Shown piece by piece: positions 35,582 to 45,800 of a stretch of DNA of 64,000 nt; position 1 is the stretch's first letter, and the number at the start of each line of letters is the position of its first letter. A model generated the notes under the pieces. The model was not told the origin of the DNA. It searched no databases and worked only from the letters and a program-made list of their open reading frames with translations. The position numbers and the translations under genes are program-made. The stretch comes from Chitinophaga varians (lineage in GTDB: Bacteria; Bacteroidota; Bacteroidia; Chitinophagales; Chitinophagaceae): assembly GCF_012641275.1 (NCBI RefSeq), contig NZ_JABAIA010000003.1:1240001-1304000 (forward strand), written 5' to 3'.

Positions 35582-36598
35582 TTAGCGCTGCGTCCATTCC
35601 TTTAGCCGTGCGTCTGCATCAAATTTAAACGGGGCATCTGTATGTTGTTCCATGAAGGCCTTGCATTCATGGAGTTGATCAATGATCCATTGGCGCATGG
35701 GAACCGGTGCCACGGCTGCCCAAGGCTGGTATTGGTATTGTTTCCAGTCCTGGCTGACAATAAACTGAATGTTGTCTTCTTTGCGTTGCTGCGTATAGCC
35801 TTGCACGGTATAATACGGAAAGTCCGGTGCAGGTTTTTCCGTTATTTCGAATTGAAGCAGGCGGTCTTTGCGGGGACCGTCTTCATAGTGGTTAACGAGG
35901 TTGATGTCGTTGATGACATCCAGCTGTTGCAGGCTGTCGATGATTTTCTGCTCCAGGGCATTGTATTGGAACGGATATGGGTAGTACCGGTCTGCATCTT
36001 TGTAATCCTTTGGGTGCCGCTGTGCGCCCGGGTTTATCCGTTCTCCTTTTTTGTTGATCAGATAGCTGACAGCTTTGGTGGATGTTGCTGATATATACCA
36101 ATGCTCACCGCCTTGCTCATATTTTTTCTGCCATCCGCCTTCATATACCGTAGCATAACCATAGTTGAACGGCGACACAAAATCCCATTTTGCCGGAATT
36201 ACCTTGTGGCCGCTTCTGTCTGCAAATCCAACTTTCCCATTCTCCACATAACGGCGCAGCCCTTCTTCCCAGTAATCCGGGCCATTGTCGTACATCAGCG
36301 GATAATAAAGGAATTTCCCTTTTCGGTCAAAGACTTCTCCGCATGGCACGGCGGGCGACAGCTTCGGGGTTTTCACAGGTGTGGACACATCGTAGAACTC
36401 TACCGTGGGGCCGGTAATGGCCTGGTCAAAGTCGTAGTTGATAATGCCGGAAAATTTAGCCGGGATGATAATCTTTCCCTGATCATTTTTTACGCCAACA
36501 CGGGCGCTGTCGGCCGTCGGGAAGTAATACAGTTTATTCTGGGCACAAACAGTTATCGTTGCACATAACAGGCCGAGGGTCACAACACGCTTTCTCAT
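35582..36598 (-). CDS. Exported WG-repeat protein
   Basis: A 338-residue protein with a signal peptide (cleavage near ITVCAQ). The first half contains WG-type repeats (VGVKNDQGKIIIPAKFSGI and VENGKVGFADRSGHKVIPA), which fold as a beta-propeller-like solenoid. The C-terminal third is a separate charged region. WG-repeat proteins are common exported proteins in Bacteroidota, with no established enzymatic role. The palindrome TTTTTCAGCTGAAAAA lies immediately upstream at 36612-36627. Confidence 0.82.
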   Translation of the reverse strand: MRKRVVTLGLLCATITVCAQNKLYYFPTADSARVGVKNDQGKIIIPAKFSGIINYDFDQAITGPTVEFYDVSTPVKTPKLSPAVPCGEVFDRKGKFLYYPLMYDNGPDYWEEGLRRYVENGKVGFADRSGHKVIPAKWDFVSPFNYGYATVYEGGWQKKYEQGGEHWYISATSTKAVSYLINKKGERINPGAQRHPKDYKDADRYYPYPFQYNALEQKIIDSLQQLDVINDINLVNHYEDGPRKDRLLQFEITEKPAPDFPYYTVQGYTQQRKEDNIQFIVSQDWKQYQYQPWAAVAPVPMRQWIIDQLHECKAFMEQHTDAPFKFDADARLKEWTQR

Positions 36599-36611
36599 TT
36601 TCTTTTACTGG

Positions 36612-36627
36612 TTTTTCAGCTGAAAAA
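36612..36627. repeat. 16-bp perfect palindrome before the WG-repeat gene
   Basis: TTTTTCAGCTGAAAAA is a perfect palindrome located 14-29 bases upstream of the WG-repeat start codon. It may be an operator or a weak terminator of the amidohydrolase transcript, which ends 43 bases away on the same strand. Confidence 0.4.
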
Positions 36628-36669
36628 ATAAAGAAAAATGTGGACCCGGCCTTTTATTTTTTTATTTGG

Positions 36670-38385
36670 TTATTTAACAAAATATACTTTTTTTATTTTC
36701 TCTTTTTCCACCTGGTAAATAGCGGTGCCACCGCGTGTGCCGTGGTCGTCTACAATATGTTCTTCGTCGATGACGTAGTTGTCTTCTGTAATTCGTTTCA
36801 CAATACGGCAGTGCAACAAACGGGCGATGTCGAAAAAGAAATATGCCTTGCGTAAGTCTTCCTTTCCCTTGCGAAGCAGTTTGTCAGGAAAATTGAGCAG
36901 TTCCGCGTCTTCAGCATACGTTGCGAGGAAAGCCTCCATATTGCGGCTGTTATAGGCGTTGAGCTGCCGCTGTACCAGCGATGCCGGCGTATAATGTATC
37001 ACCGTGTCCGGATCAATCACCCGTCCGTTCCGGATAACGCGGTGAATATGCTCCAGCTGATGAAGGTCGGCGATCGGATCACCATCCAGGAGCAGCATGT
37101 TGGCCGGTTGTCCGGCCGTGATATTGCCGGTATAACCGGCACGTTTCAGGATAGCGGCCGTATTGACAGTCGCCGACTGCAGCACCTGCCAGCTGCTCAT
37201 CCCGCTTTGCTGCATTTGCAACAGCTCCGGCAACAGGCTGACGGCGTGCAGCGTACCGATATTGCCGGCGTCTGTTCCGCTGACGATCGTCACCCCCGCA
37301 TCACTGAGTTTTTTGAGGTTCAGTTGACTGATACGGTTGATGGCTGCTGTCCGGGGCGTATGTTCTGCTGCTTTTATTTGGTAGAGGCGCGCGATGGCGG
37401 TATCCGGCAGCTGTTTCAGGTCGTAGAGGCTGCCAAGGGCAAACGGTTCTGCGTATGTCAGCTCGCGGGCAGTAAACACGCGCGACTGGTCAAACGTGTG
37501 CAGGTAGCCATCTTCCATTAACAGGGTAGGGCATACCACTATCTTTTTCTTTTTGATCAGTGCCACAAAGTCGTCATCCAATACTTCATCTCCCACGCTG
37601 TGTACGAGAAAATCCGCACCTGCTTCCGCCGCCAGCTGTGCAGCGGTCCGCTCGGTGGCATGCACGGCCACCCGGAGGCCATGAAGATGCGCCTGGTCAA
37701 TGACTGCCCGCACAACGGGCAGGTAATCTGCTGCTGCTTTGCCTCCGGGCCTGAACACCAGCTTGATAAGGTCAGGTTTGTAAGGTAATTGCTCCTCTAC
37801 CAGCCTGCGGCCTTCTGCCGCGGTAGTAGCCCTTGCAAACGGTGCGTCCTCTTTCAGGCTGTCATATGCGGGATTGGCGGCCGTCGTGATAATAGGGCCG
37901 GCCATGTATACCTGTGGCGCTACGGCCCATTCTGTCATTTCTTTTCTCCGGTTGAGCAAGCGATAGGTGGTACCTACGTCAAAGACCGTGGTAATGCCAT
38001 TTTGCACATAGCGGCGCAACTGCTGTTCAAGTCCTTTATGCACTTCTTTTATTTCCTCTTCATAAGGCCGGATTTTGCGCAGGTCTATAAAATCTGGCCG
38101 GGTATACAGTCCGCCGCTCTGAAAAAAATGTACATGCGCATCCGTTAGGCCGGGCACGAGGAATTTTCCGCCCGCATCAATGACCACTGCATTTCCAGGA
38201 GCTTTCCTTTTGTGGACGGCGGTAATCAGGTTGCCTTTAAAAACCACGGTCATGCCGTGTTGGATGGTCCTCCTGGCCGGGTCAACCAGGCTCGCGTTGG
38301 TAATCCAGGTTTCCTGCTGGGCAAACACAGTCTTTAACGGCAGGCAGGCTGTCAACATCAATATTAATATCGTGAATCGTTTCAT
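36670..38385 (-). CDS. Exported amidohydrolase fused to an NTF2-like domain
   Basis: A 571-residue protein with a signal peptide ending TVFAQQ. Residues about 30-450 are a metal-dependent amidohydrolase: metal motif TDAHVHFF, a lysine in PDLIKLVFRP that can be carbamylated, histidines in RVAVHATER and FLVHSVGD, and the metal Asp in SGTDAGN. The last 115 residues (from about SLVQRQLNAYNSRNMEAFLA) match the NTF2/SnoaL-like fold with a central acidic cavity. The first domain would hydrolyse a cyclic amide, peptide or lactone (imidazolonepropionase-like). The fusion is unusual. It diverges from an AraC gene. Confidence 0.88.
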   Translation of the reverse strand: MKRFTILILMLTACLPLKTVFAQQETWITNASLVDPARRTIQHGMTVVFKGNLITAVHKRKAPGNAVVIDAGGKFLVPGLTDAHVHFFQSGGLYTRPDFIDLRKIRPYEEEIKEVHKGLEQQLRRYVQNGITTVFDVGTTYRLLNRRKEMTEWAVAPQVYMAGPIITTAANPAYDSLKEDAPFARATTAAEGRRLVEEQLPYKPDLIKLVFRPGGKAAADYLPVVRAVIDQAHLHGLRVAVHATERTAAQLAAEAGADFLVHSVGDEVLDDDFVALIKKKKIVVCPTLLMEDGYLHTFDQSRVFTARELTYAEPFALGSLYDLKQLPDTAIARLYQIKAAEHTPRTAAINRISQLNLKKLSDAGVTIVSGTDAGNIGTLHAVSLLPELLQMQQSGMSSWQVLQSATVNTAAILKRAGYTGNITAGQPANMLLLDGDPIADLHQLEHIHRVIRNGRVIDPDTVIHYTPASLVQRQLNAYNSRNMEAFLATYAEDAELLNFPDKLLRKGKEDLRKAYFFFDIARLLHCRIVKRITEDNYVIDEEHIVDDHGTRGGTAIYQVEKEKIKKVYFVK

Positions 38386-38503
38386 AGAGCGCGAAAATAT
38401 ACGCTGCCCGGCGACGCGGCTATGCCAAAATGCTCAATTTTCCGTTGCTGTAAAAGTTTAACTTAAAGTGCTAACTTCATCATGAAGATTTTGTTCAGGT
38501 CAC

Positions 38504-39421
38504 ATGTATTTCACCCGCTTACCAGATCATACGCAGCCTGGGTTTGATGAGGCCCTGCATTTTAATAAATTCAAAAAGCACAATATTATTTTCCATGCGG
38601 AGAGTAAGGAAAGCCATTGCGACGACCATGTGGGCTGCCTCTCCATTAAAACCGTGCTGAGCGGGGAAGAGACCTATGGTGTTGATGGCCGGCAGATAAT
38701 TATCCGTCCGGGCCAGTTTCTGCTGCTGAACAATGACCAGCGTTATTCCTGTCGCATTAGCAGTAACGAGAAAGTACGGAGCCTGTCTATCTTCTTTAAA
38801 AATGATTTTGCAGCATCGGTGTTATTTGATACGCTTCACAGCGACGGGTTATCGCTGGATTATCCCGACTCAGGCGGTGGCAGTATGCCCGAATTTTTCC
38901 AGACGCTTCGTCCCATCACCCCGGATATGGCCAGGCAGCTGGCCGGTCTTGTCGGCCAGCTCGAAACAAAAGGCTATAACGAGGCCATGACCGATGAGTA
39001 CCTTGTTTTCCTGCTGCGTTACCTGATAGGGGCACATCAGCGGGACATAAGGGACACCGTCCGCGTCAGTGCCGTAAAAGCCAGCACCCGGAAGGAAGTA
39101 TACAGACGTTTATGCGTTGCCAGGGATGTACTGCATTCCTCTCACGGGGAGCCTATCGACCTGGGCGGTATAGGTGCGCTGGCAGGACTGTCTGTGCCGC
39201 AACTGGTCAGACAGTTCAAGGCGGTATTTCATACCACGCCTTATCAGTACCTGACAACTATCAGGCTTCAGCAGGCTGCCAGCCTGCTGCAACATTCAAA
39301 TGAGCAGGTACAGGACATTGCCTGGAGATGCGGATTTGAAAATGCGGCGGCATTCAGCCGGGCGTTTAAAGCCGCCTACGGGATGCAGCCTACGCGCTTC
39401 AGAGGCAGGCCAATATCATGA
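38504..39421 (+). CDS. AraC family transcriptional regulator
   Basis: A 305-residue regulator with a cupin-like N-terminal domain (IKTVLSGEETYGVDGRQIII, then the PGQFLLLNNDQRYSC strand) and a C-terminal double helix-turn-helix (IGALAGLSVPQLVRQFKAVF followed by the VQDIAWRCGFENAAAFSRAF signature). It is transcribed divergently from the amidohydrolase-NTF2 gene and probably regulates it. It ends in a perfect terminator. The effector is unknown. Confidence 0.9.
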   Translation: MYFTRLPDHTQPGFDEALHFNKFKKHNIIFHAESKESHCDDHVGCLSIKTVLSGEETYGVDGRQIIIRPGQFLLLNNDQRYSCRISSNEKVRSLSIFFKNDFAASVLFDTLHSDGLSLDYPDSGGGSMPEFFQTLRPITPDMARQLAGLVGQLETKGYNEAMTDEYLVFLLRYLIGAHQRDIRDTVRVSAVKASTRKEVYRRLCVARDVLHSSHGEPIDLGGIGALAGLSVPQLVRQFKAVFHTTPYQYLTTIRLQQAASLLQHSNEQVQDIAWRCGFENAAAFSRAFKAAYGMQPTRFRGRPIS

Positions 39422-39470
39422 TAAAAAAGCAATGGCTGTCTTTTCTGAGAGACAGCCATTGCTTTTTTAT
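39421..39470. terminator. Perfect 20-bp bidirectional terminator
   Basis: 39421-39440 pairs without mismatch with 39451-39470; the stem carries A runs on the left and T runs on the right, continuing TTTTTT on the plus strand. It ends the AraC gene and the broken amidohydrolase gene from both sides. Confidence 0.92.
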
Positions 39471-40703
39471 TTTTTGTCAGATGCCTGTGCATCATAGATC
39501 ACCTTTCCCTTTCGGATGGTATAGGCTATCGCCGCGAAGTTCCTGACGTCCGCATGAGGATCGGCTTTCAGCAGTACCAGGTCCGCATCCAGCCCTTTGG
39601 CTATGCGCCCGGATTGTTCCGCCATGCCAAAGCGTTTGGCAGGGGCGGTGGTCAGCGAGGTCAGTATCTGGTCGAAAGTGAGGCCTGCGGCGCCGAGAAA
39701 ACGAAATTCATCTTCCGTGCTGAAATCAGATATATAACCTACGTCCGTACCGAACAGGATTTCGCCGCCGCCTTTGGCAAACACGCCTATCTGTTCTATC
39801 GCCGTTTTCACGAGTTTGTGTTCTTCCGGGTTGGGTACTTTTTCCCTTTCCAGTTCCCATTTGTACAGTTTCAGGGTGGGGATAACGGCTACATGATGCT
39901 GCCGCAACATATCCACGTCCGCCTGTTTCCACCCTACATAGCCATCCGGCGACACATGGGCCAGTATGTCCGCCCCACCGGCAACGGCTACACGCATTCC
40001 GGTATCAGAGGTAGGGTGCGCGAATACGGGCTTGTGGTACTGGTGCGCGGTAGTAGTGGCCGCTTTTATGATATCAATCGGCATCGCCACTATTGTTGTC
40101 GCCTATCGGGGAGGCAGACCATATTTTGATGGCGTCTGCGCCGGCATCGAGCTGTTTTTTTACGTATGCCACAGCGTCCTCGGGCGTGCTGATTTCGGGC
40201 AGCTTGATAGGGCGTACATAAAAAGGACTGCCATTAGGTGGCACAAACGGTTCGCCGGCACTGAGAATGGCGGGCCCGTCTACTTCGCCGGACCGTACCC
40301 GGTCCCGCAAGGCACGCAGATTGCGGAAATTGAGCGTGGCCAGGTCAAATGCATGGGTAAACCCGTGACTGGTCAGCATTTCAGTCAGCTGCGCGGTAAG
40401 CTGCGCCGCAGGCAGGCTGTCAGCATGTTCCCACACCGGGCTCATAAAATGCACATGCGAATTCCAGAAGCCTGCCAGTAACACCAGCCCTTTGCCGTCT
40501 ATGACACGCAGGTTGGCCGGTACTTTCACCTGCTGCTGGTCACCCACGGCGACGATCTTTCCGTTTTTGATGAGCACCACGCCATGTTCAATAGGCGGCG
40601 TTCCCGGTGACGGATACACGCGGGCGCCTACAACGGCCAGATCAGACTGCGCGCGGGCAGTCAGGAAAAAACAAGAGAACAACGCTAAAAGATACGTTTT
40701 CAT
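39467..40703 (-). pseudogene. Amidohydrolase gene broken by a frameshift
   Basis: Two overlapping minus-strand frames (40703-40074 and 40090-39467) together make one exported amidohydrolase of about 410 residues. The first half has a signal peptide, the metal motif FWNSHVHFMSPV and the carbamylated-lysine region GADAIKIWSASPIGD; the second continues MPIDIIKAATTTAHQYHKPV with FAHPTSDTG, ILAHVSPDG and the metal Asp in LFGTDVGY. Removing one base in the run GACAACAATAG (about 40082-40092) would join the frames as SPIGDN-IVAMPIDII, the expected family sequence. It is therefore a recent pseudogene, or a sequencing error. It diverges from a broken AraC gene. Confidence 0.85.
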
Positions 40704-40750
40704 ATGGAAGAGTTGTGCGTTTAAGGTACGTTTTTATTCTTTGATTTTCT

Positions 40751-40758
40751 TAATTTTG
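40751..40758 (+). promoter_or_regulatory. -7 box (TAATTTTG) of the AraC pseudogene
   Basis: A perfect TAnnTTTG match ending six bases before the ATG at 40764. Transcription would begin at or next to the start codon, implying a leaderless or nearly leaderless message. Confidence 0.5.
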
Positions 40759-40763
40759 AAGCC

Positions 40764-41651
40764 ATGGGAAGAAAGGAAACGATAGCGGCATTTTATGACG
40801 ACAGAGGCATCATAGGAGAGGAAAGCCGCTTGTTTAATGTATTTGAAAACGGCGACCACTGTACTGTACCTCATATCTACAACCGGCGCGATTATTATAA
40901 AGTATCGCTTCTGCAGGGCCAGTCCCGCCTCAGCTGGCATGACCGGGAGACACTGATCGATCGCCCTGCCCTGGTATTTTTTAATCCCCATACGCCCTTT
41001 GGCTGGGAACCGGTGTCCATTGAACAACCCGGCTTTTTCTGTATGTTTCAGCAAGCATTCCTGCAAAACGGGGAACGGAATGAAAGTATGCAGCAGGCGC
41101 CGCTCTTCTAACCCGGCAGCAGTCCGGTGTTTTTCCTGGATGCTGTGCAGGAAAAACGTATCACGGCCATCTTTCAGTACATGCTGGAAGAAATGCAGTC
41201 AGACTATCTTTATAAATACGACTTGTTGCGCAACTATCTCCAGCTGCTGGTACATGAAGCACTAAAGATAACGCCCCATACCATCAGCATCCGTCAGCAG
41301 AATGCAGCGGAACGTATTACGGCCAATTTTTTCGAGCGCATGGAGCGCGAGTTTCCGATAGATTCCCCGGGGCGGCAACTGGCGCTACGCGCTGCCGGCG
41401 ACTATGCCCAGGCCCTGGCGGTACATGTCAATCATCTGAACCACGCGGTGCGGGAAGTGACCGGCAAATCAACGTCCACGCATATTGCTGACCGGATATT
41501 ACAGGAAGCGAAAGCGCTGTTACGCCATACCGATTGGCCCGTGGCCACTATCGCCAACTGCCTTGGATTTGAATCCTCCAACTACTTCTCCGGTTTCTTT
41601 AAAAAACAAACAGGTCACGCCCCCAGGCACGTGCGTACGCACGTCCTTTGA
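40764..41651 (+). pseudogene. AraC family regulator gene interrupted by an in-frame stop
   Basis: One reading frame encodes an AraC regulator of about 295 residues: a cupin-like sensor (residues 1-115, with FNPHTPFGWEPV) and a C-terminal helix-turn-helix ending VATIANCLGFESSNYFSGFF followed by KKQTGHAPRHVR. It is cut by a TAA at 41109-41111 inside the sequence QQAPLF-stop-PGSSPVFFLD. The frame continues on both sides, so a single base change (for example AAA to TAA) explains it. The split may inactivate the protein, though re-initiation at a GTG at 41127 could give a DNA-binding fragment. It diverges from the frameshifted amidohydrolase and precedes an alcohol dehydrogenase, its likely target. 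Confidence 0.85.
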
Positions 41652-41732
41652 TTTTTATACTTTTTCCATTGATAAGATGAACTTTCATGCCCGCCTGCCC
41701 GATAATTTTACGGTCTGAAAAATTCTTATTGT

Positions 41733-42743
41733 ATGACGAAAGTTAGCGGCTACGCAGCCAAAGCGCCTCACGGAAGGCTGGAAAGATATGAATATGAGCT
41801 GCCTGAGATCGGCGCTGAACAAGTGGATATCAAAGTGGCTTATTGCGGGCTCTGTCACTCGGACCTGAGCATGATCAATAATGACTGGGGCGTTTCAAGT
41901 TATCCGCTGGTGCCGGGGCATGAAGTGGTGGGAGAAGTAATTCGCACCGGCAGCCATGTGAAAGGCATACGGGTAGGCGATAAAGTGGGCCTTAGCTGGT
42001 TCTCGGAATCGTGCATGCATTGCCACCATTGCCAGGAAGGCAATCAGCAATTGTGCGCTGAGGCAGAACAGATGTTGATAGACCGCCCCGGAGGATTTGC
42101 GGATATCGTGCGGGGCCACCGGTCATGGGTTATCCCGTTGCCTAAAGATATCGATATGGCCAAAGCCGGCCCGCTGCTCTGTGCGGGGCTCACTGTCTTT
42201 AACCCGTTGCTGCTGGAAGGCGTGAAACCCACTGACAGGGTAGGCGTGATCGGTATCGGCGGTCTCGGGCACCTGGCGTTGCGCATCCTGCAACATTGGG
42301 GCTGCGAGGTGGTTGCCTTTAGTTCTAATTCCTCCAAGTACGACGAAATCCGCAGCATGGGCGCCACCCGTGTGATAGATTCCACAGATGCTGCCGCACT
42401 GAAAAGTGTGCAGGGACAACTGGATTTTATATTGAGCACGGTGAACGTGCCCCTGGAATGGAATGTATTCCTGAGTTGCCTCGCACCCAAAGGAAAACTG
42501 CATATGGTGGGCATCACACAGGAGCCCATCGCCGTTCCTGTTTTTGATATGATCGCCGGACAGAAATCTGTTGCGGGAAGCCCTGGCGGCGGACCGGCAA
42601 CGATCCGGAAAATGCTCGATTTCTGTGTGCGCCACAACATTTATCCCATCGTAGAGGAGTATCCTATGGAACAGGTGAACGAAGCCATCCGTCACCTGGA
42701 AGCAGGCAAGGCACGCTACCGGATTGTGTTGAAAAACAGTTGA
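41733..42743 (+). CDS. NAD(P)-dependent zinc alcohol dehydrogenase
   Basis: A 336-residue medium-chain dehydrogenase of the cinnamyl alcohol dehydrogenase/YahK type. Catalytic zinc ligands are in CGLCHSDL and PGHEVVGEV; the structural zinc site is CMHCHHCQEGNQQLC; the cofactor motif is VGVIGIGGLGHLAL. It reduces aldehydes to alcohols (or the reverse) using NADPH. It follows an AraC regulator gene on the same strand by 81 bases; such pairs are common, and the regulator here is broken by a stop codon, so control may have changed. Confidence 0.93.
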   Translation: MTKVSGYAAKAPHGRLERYEYELPEIGAEQVDIKVAYCGLCHSDLSMINNDWGVSSYPLVPGHEVVGEVIRTGSHVKGIRVGDKVGLSWFSESCMHCHHCQEGNQQLCAEAEQMLIDRPGGFADIVRGHRSWVIPLPKDIDMAKAGPLLCAGLTVFNPLLLEGVKPTDRVGVIGIGGLGHLALRILQHWGCEVVAFSSNSSKYDEIRSMGATRVIDSTDAAALKSVQGQLDFILSTVNVPLEWNVFLSCLAPKGKLHMVGITQEPIAVPVFDMIAGQKSVAGSPGGGPATIRKMLDFCVRHNIYPIVEEYPMEQVNEAIRHLEAGKARYRIVLKNS

Positions 42744-42811
42744 TTGAACAGAAAAGGAAGTGGTGAATGTGTTTAGTTTTCGTAAATTGACAGCACTATT
42801 AACCACATGCT

Positions 42812-45800
42812 ATGTTAAACCAGTCGGCTTCTGCGCGCACGGAGGAAATGGAATATTTCCGCAAGTTTTTTCTATTGTCCAATGATCTGTTCTGTCTGGT
42901 AGGCAGCGGCGGCACCTTTGATTTGGTGAACCCCGCCTTCTCAAAGGTGCTGGGCTGGAAACCTGAGGAAATACTGGGCCGCCCGGTGTTTGATATCATT
43001 CATCCGGAAGATGCCGACAGTTCGGCGGAACAACTGAAAGGCCTGAACGAAGGCATCAATACGGTCAACTTTGTCAACCGTATGCGTAAAACAAACGGTG
43101 AATATGTATGGCTGCAGTGGATGGCTTCTCCCGAAATGGCGAACGGCAATATCTTCGCCGTAGGCAGGGACATCACACAGGAGATCCAGCGGGAACGCCA
43201 GTTACAGGAAAGCGAACACCAGTTCAGGGTGTTTTTTAATAACTCCAGGGGTATGATGTGTATGCATGACCTCGAAGGAAAACTGCTGGCGGTAAACCGC
43301 GCGAGCGCTGAAAGCCTGGGTTACCAGCCGGAAGAAATCATCGGCGGTACGCTCTGGGATATCGTCCCCGCTGCATTTGCGGAAGGTGTGTATGAATATC
43401 TCGAGGCCATCAAAAAAGAAAAACAGGTCAGCGGTATCATGCATACACGCCATCGCGATGGAAGCATACGCATTTGGCTGTACAACAACGTGCTTGAATA
43501 CTCTATCGACGGAAATCCTTACGTGATAGCTAACGCGCTGGATATAACGTTGAGGCATGCACTGGAAAAAGACCTGAAGCTGACCACCCAGATGCTGGAA
43601 CAGACCAATAGCGTGGCCAGGATCGGCTTCTGGCAGTTTGATGTCATGAAACAACTGCCTTACTGGTCGGATGTGACCCGTCATATTCATGAAGTAGATG
43701 ACGATTTTGTGCCAACGCTGGAAGGCGCCCTCCACTTCTATAAAGGCGCCAACCGTACCGCAATGGAGGAGGTGGTAAACAGAGGAATAGAATTTCATGA
43801 GCCGTGGGACATTGAACTGGAGATCGTTACGGCTAAAGGCAGAAATATCTGGATACGCTCTATCGGCAGCCCTGAAATCAGAGATGGCAAATGCGTCCGC
43901 CTGTACGGCACATTCCAGGACATCGACCGGCAGAAACGGCTGGAAGAAGAAATACAGCGGTCACGCAAACTGTTGGAAGACGTGCTGCAGTCCGCCATCG
44001 ATGTCAGTATCATTGCTACTGCGCTGGATGGCACTATCACCCTGTTCAATAAAGGCGCGGAAAATCTCCTGGGCTATACTGCCCGGGAGATTGTCGGTAA
44101 ACAAACACCGGCCACGTTTCACGAACCGGCTGAATTGTCCGAAAGGGCCGCGGCGCAGCGCGTCGCTCCCATGGAAATATTTGCAGTGGCGGCTGCCCGG
44201 CATCGGCAGACAGCTCAGCAGGAATGGACTTACATACGGAAAGATGGCTCTGCTGTAAACGTGTCCCTCGTCATCTCGGCCATCTATAACATGGACAACG
44301 AACTGACAGGGTATCTGCACATTGCCACCGATATTACCGACCGCAAAAAAGCGGAACAACTGCTGCTCGATGAAAAATCAAAGCTCTCTGCTTTTGTGGA
44401 ACATACCCCTGCAGCAGTGGTAATGCTGGACAAAAGACTGCGGATCATCGCCTGCAGTAACGCATGGGAAGAAGATAACCAGCTGAAAGGCCAGGCGCTT
44501 TACGGGAAAACCGTCTATGAACTGTTGCCCAACATACCGGAAGGTTTCAAACAGATCTACCGTGATACGGTTGCCGGAAAAACACACAAAAATGGAGAAT
44601 TCATCTGGCGGCCGCCGGAATGGAAACATGACCAGCATCTGCGCTGGGAAATAAGACCATGGTTTAATCATGATGGCGGTGTAGGAGGGATTACCATTCT
44701 GACGGAAGATGTGACCGCCATCGCGCTGCACCAGGAAGAGCTGCGGCAGGCCAAACTGCTGGCGGAACAGGCCAGTGTGGCCAAATCCGAGTTTCTGGCC
44801 AATATGAGCCACGAAATCAGGACCCCGTTGAATGGCATCATCGGCTTTACCGATCTCGTACTGAAAACACGGCTCAATGATGTACAACACCAGTACCTGT
44901 CTATTGTAAACCAAAGCGCCGGCACCCTGCTGAACATTATCAACGATATCCTGGATTTTTCGAAGATAGAAGCCGGTAAACTGGAACTGGACGTGCAGAA
45001 GCTCGACATCTTCGAAGTGAGCGGCCAGGTGAGCGATATGGTGAAGTTCCAGGCACAAAGCAAAGGCCTCGAAATGATTTATGATATATCCGCTGAGCTG
45101 CCCCGGTTCATCTGGACCGACCAGCTGCGGCTGAAGCAGATATTGGTCAACCTGCTCTCCAACGCGGTCAAGTTTACGGAAAAAGGCGAAGTAGGCCTGA
45201 AGGTATATCCCGTTTCGCCGGCTGATACGGCCTACCGCCGCACCATCCGGTTCGAAGTGTCCGACACTGGTATCGGTATCCGGAAAGAGCGCCAGGAAAA
45301 AATCTTTGAAGCATTCTCCCAGGAAGATATCTCCATCACCAAAAGATATGGTGGTACGGGCCTTGGCCTCACCATCTCCAACAAACTGCTGGCATTGATG
45401 AACAGCCGGTTGCAACTACAGAGCGAACCGGGAGAGGGCAGCACTTTCTTTTTCGAAATAACGGTGGAAACAGCCGATGGCCCACCCATGACATGGCAGC
45501 ATATTGAAGCGGTGAAAAAAGTACTGGTGACGGATGATAATGAACATAACCGCACCATCCTGGAACAGATGCTGCTGCTGAAAGGCATCGAGACAGACAT
45601 GGCCAAAAGCGGCTTTGAAGCCTTGCAGCTGCTGATGGAAGGTCGCACTTATGACGCTGTATTGATGGACTACCACATGCCGGTCATGGATGGACTGGAA
45701 ACGCTTCGTAAAATGCGGAAGATGGCCGACCAGCTCGGCACCTGGACGCCAGTGGTATTGTTGTACAGTTCTTCGGATGATGAAACGGTACAACGGGTTT

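Noticed and set aside
44378..45415. A 345-codon minus-strand open frame
   Set aside because: It is antisense to the hybrid kinase, whose HisKA and HATPase motifs fall in this interval.
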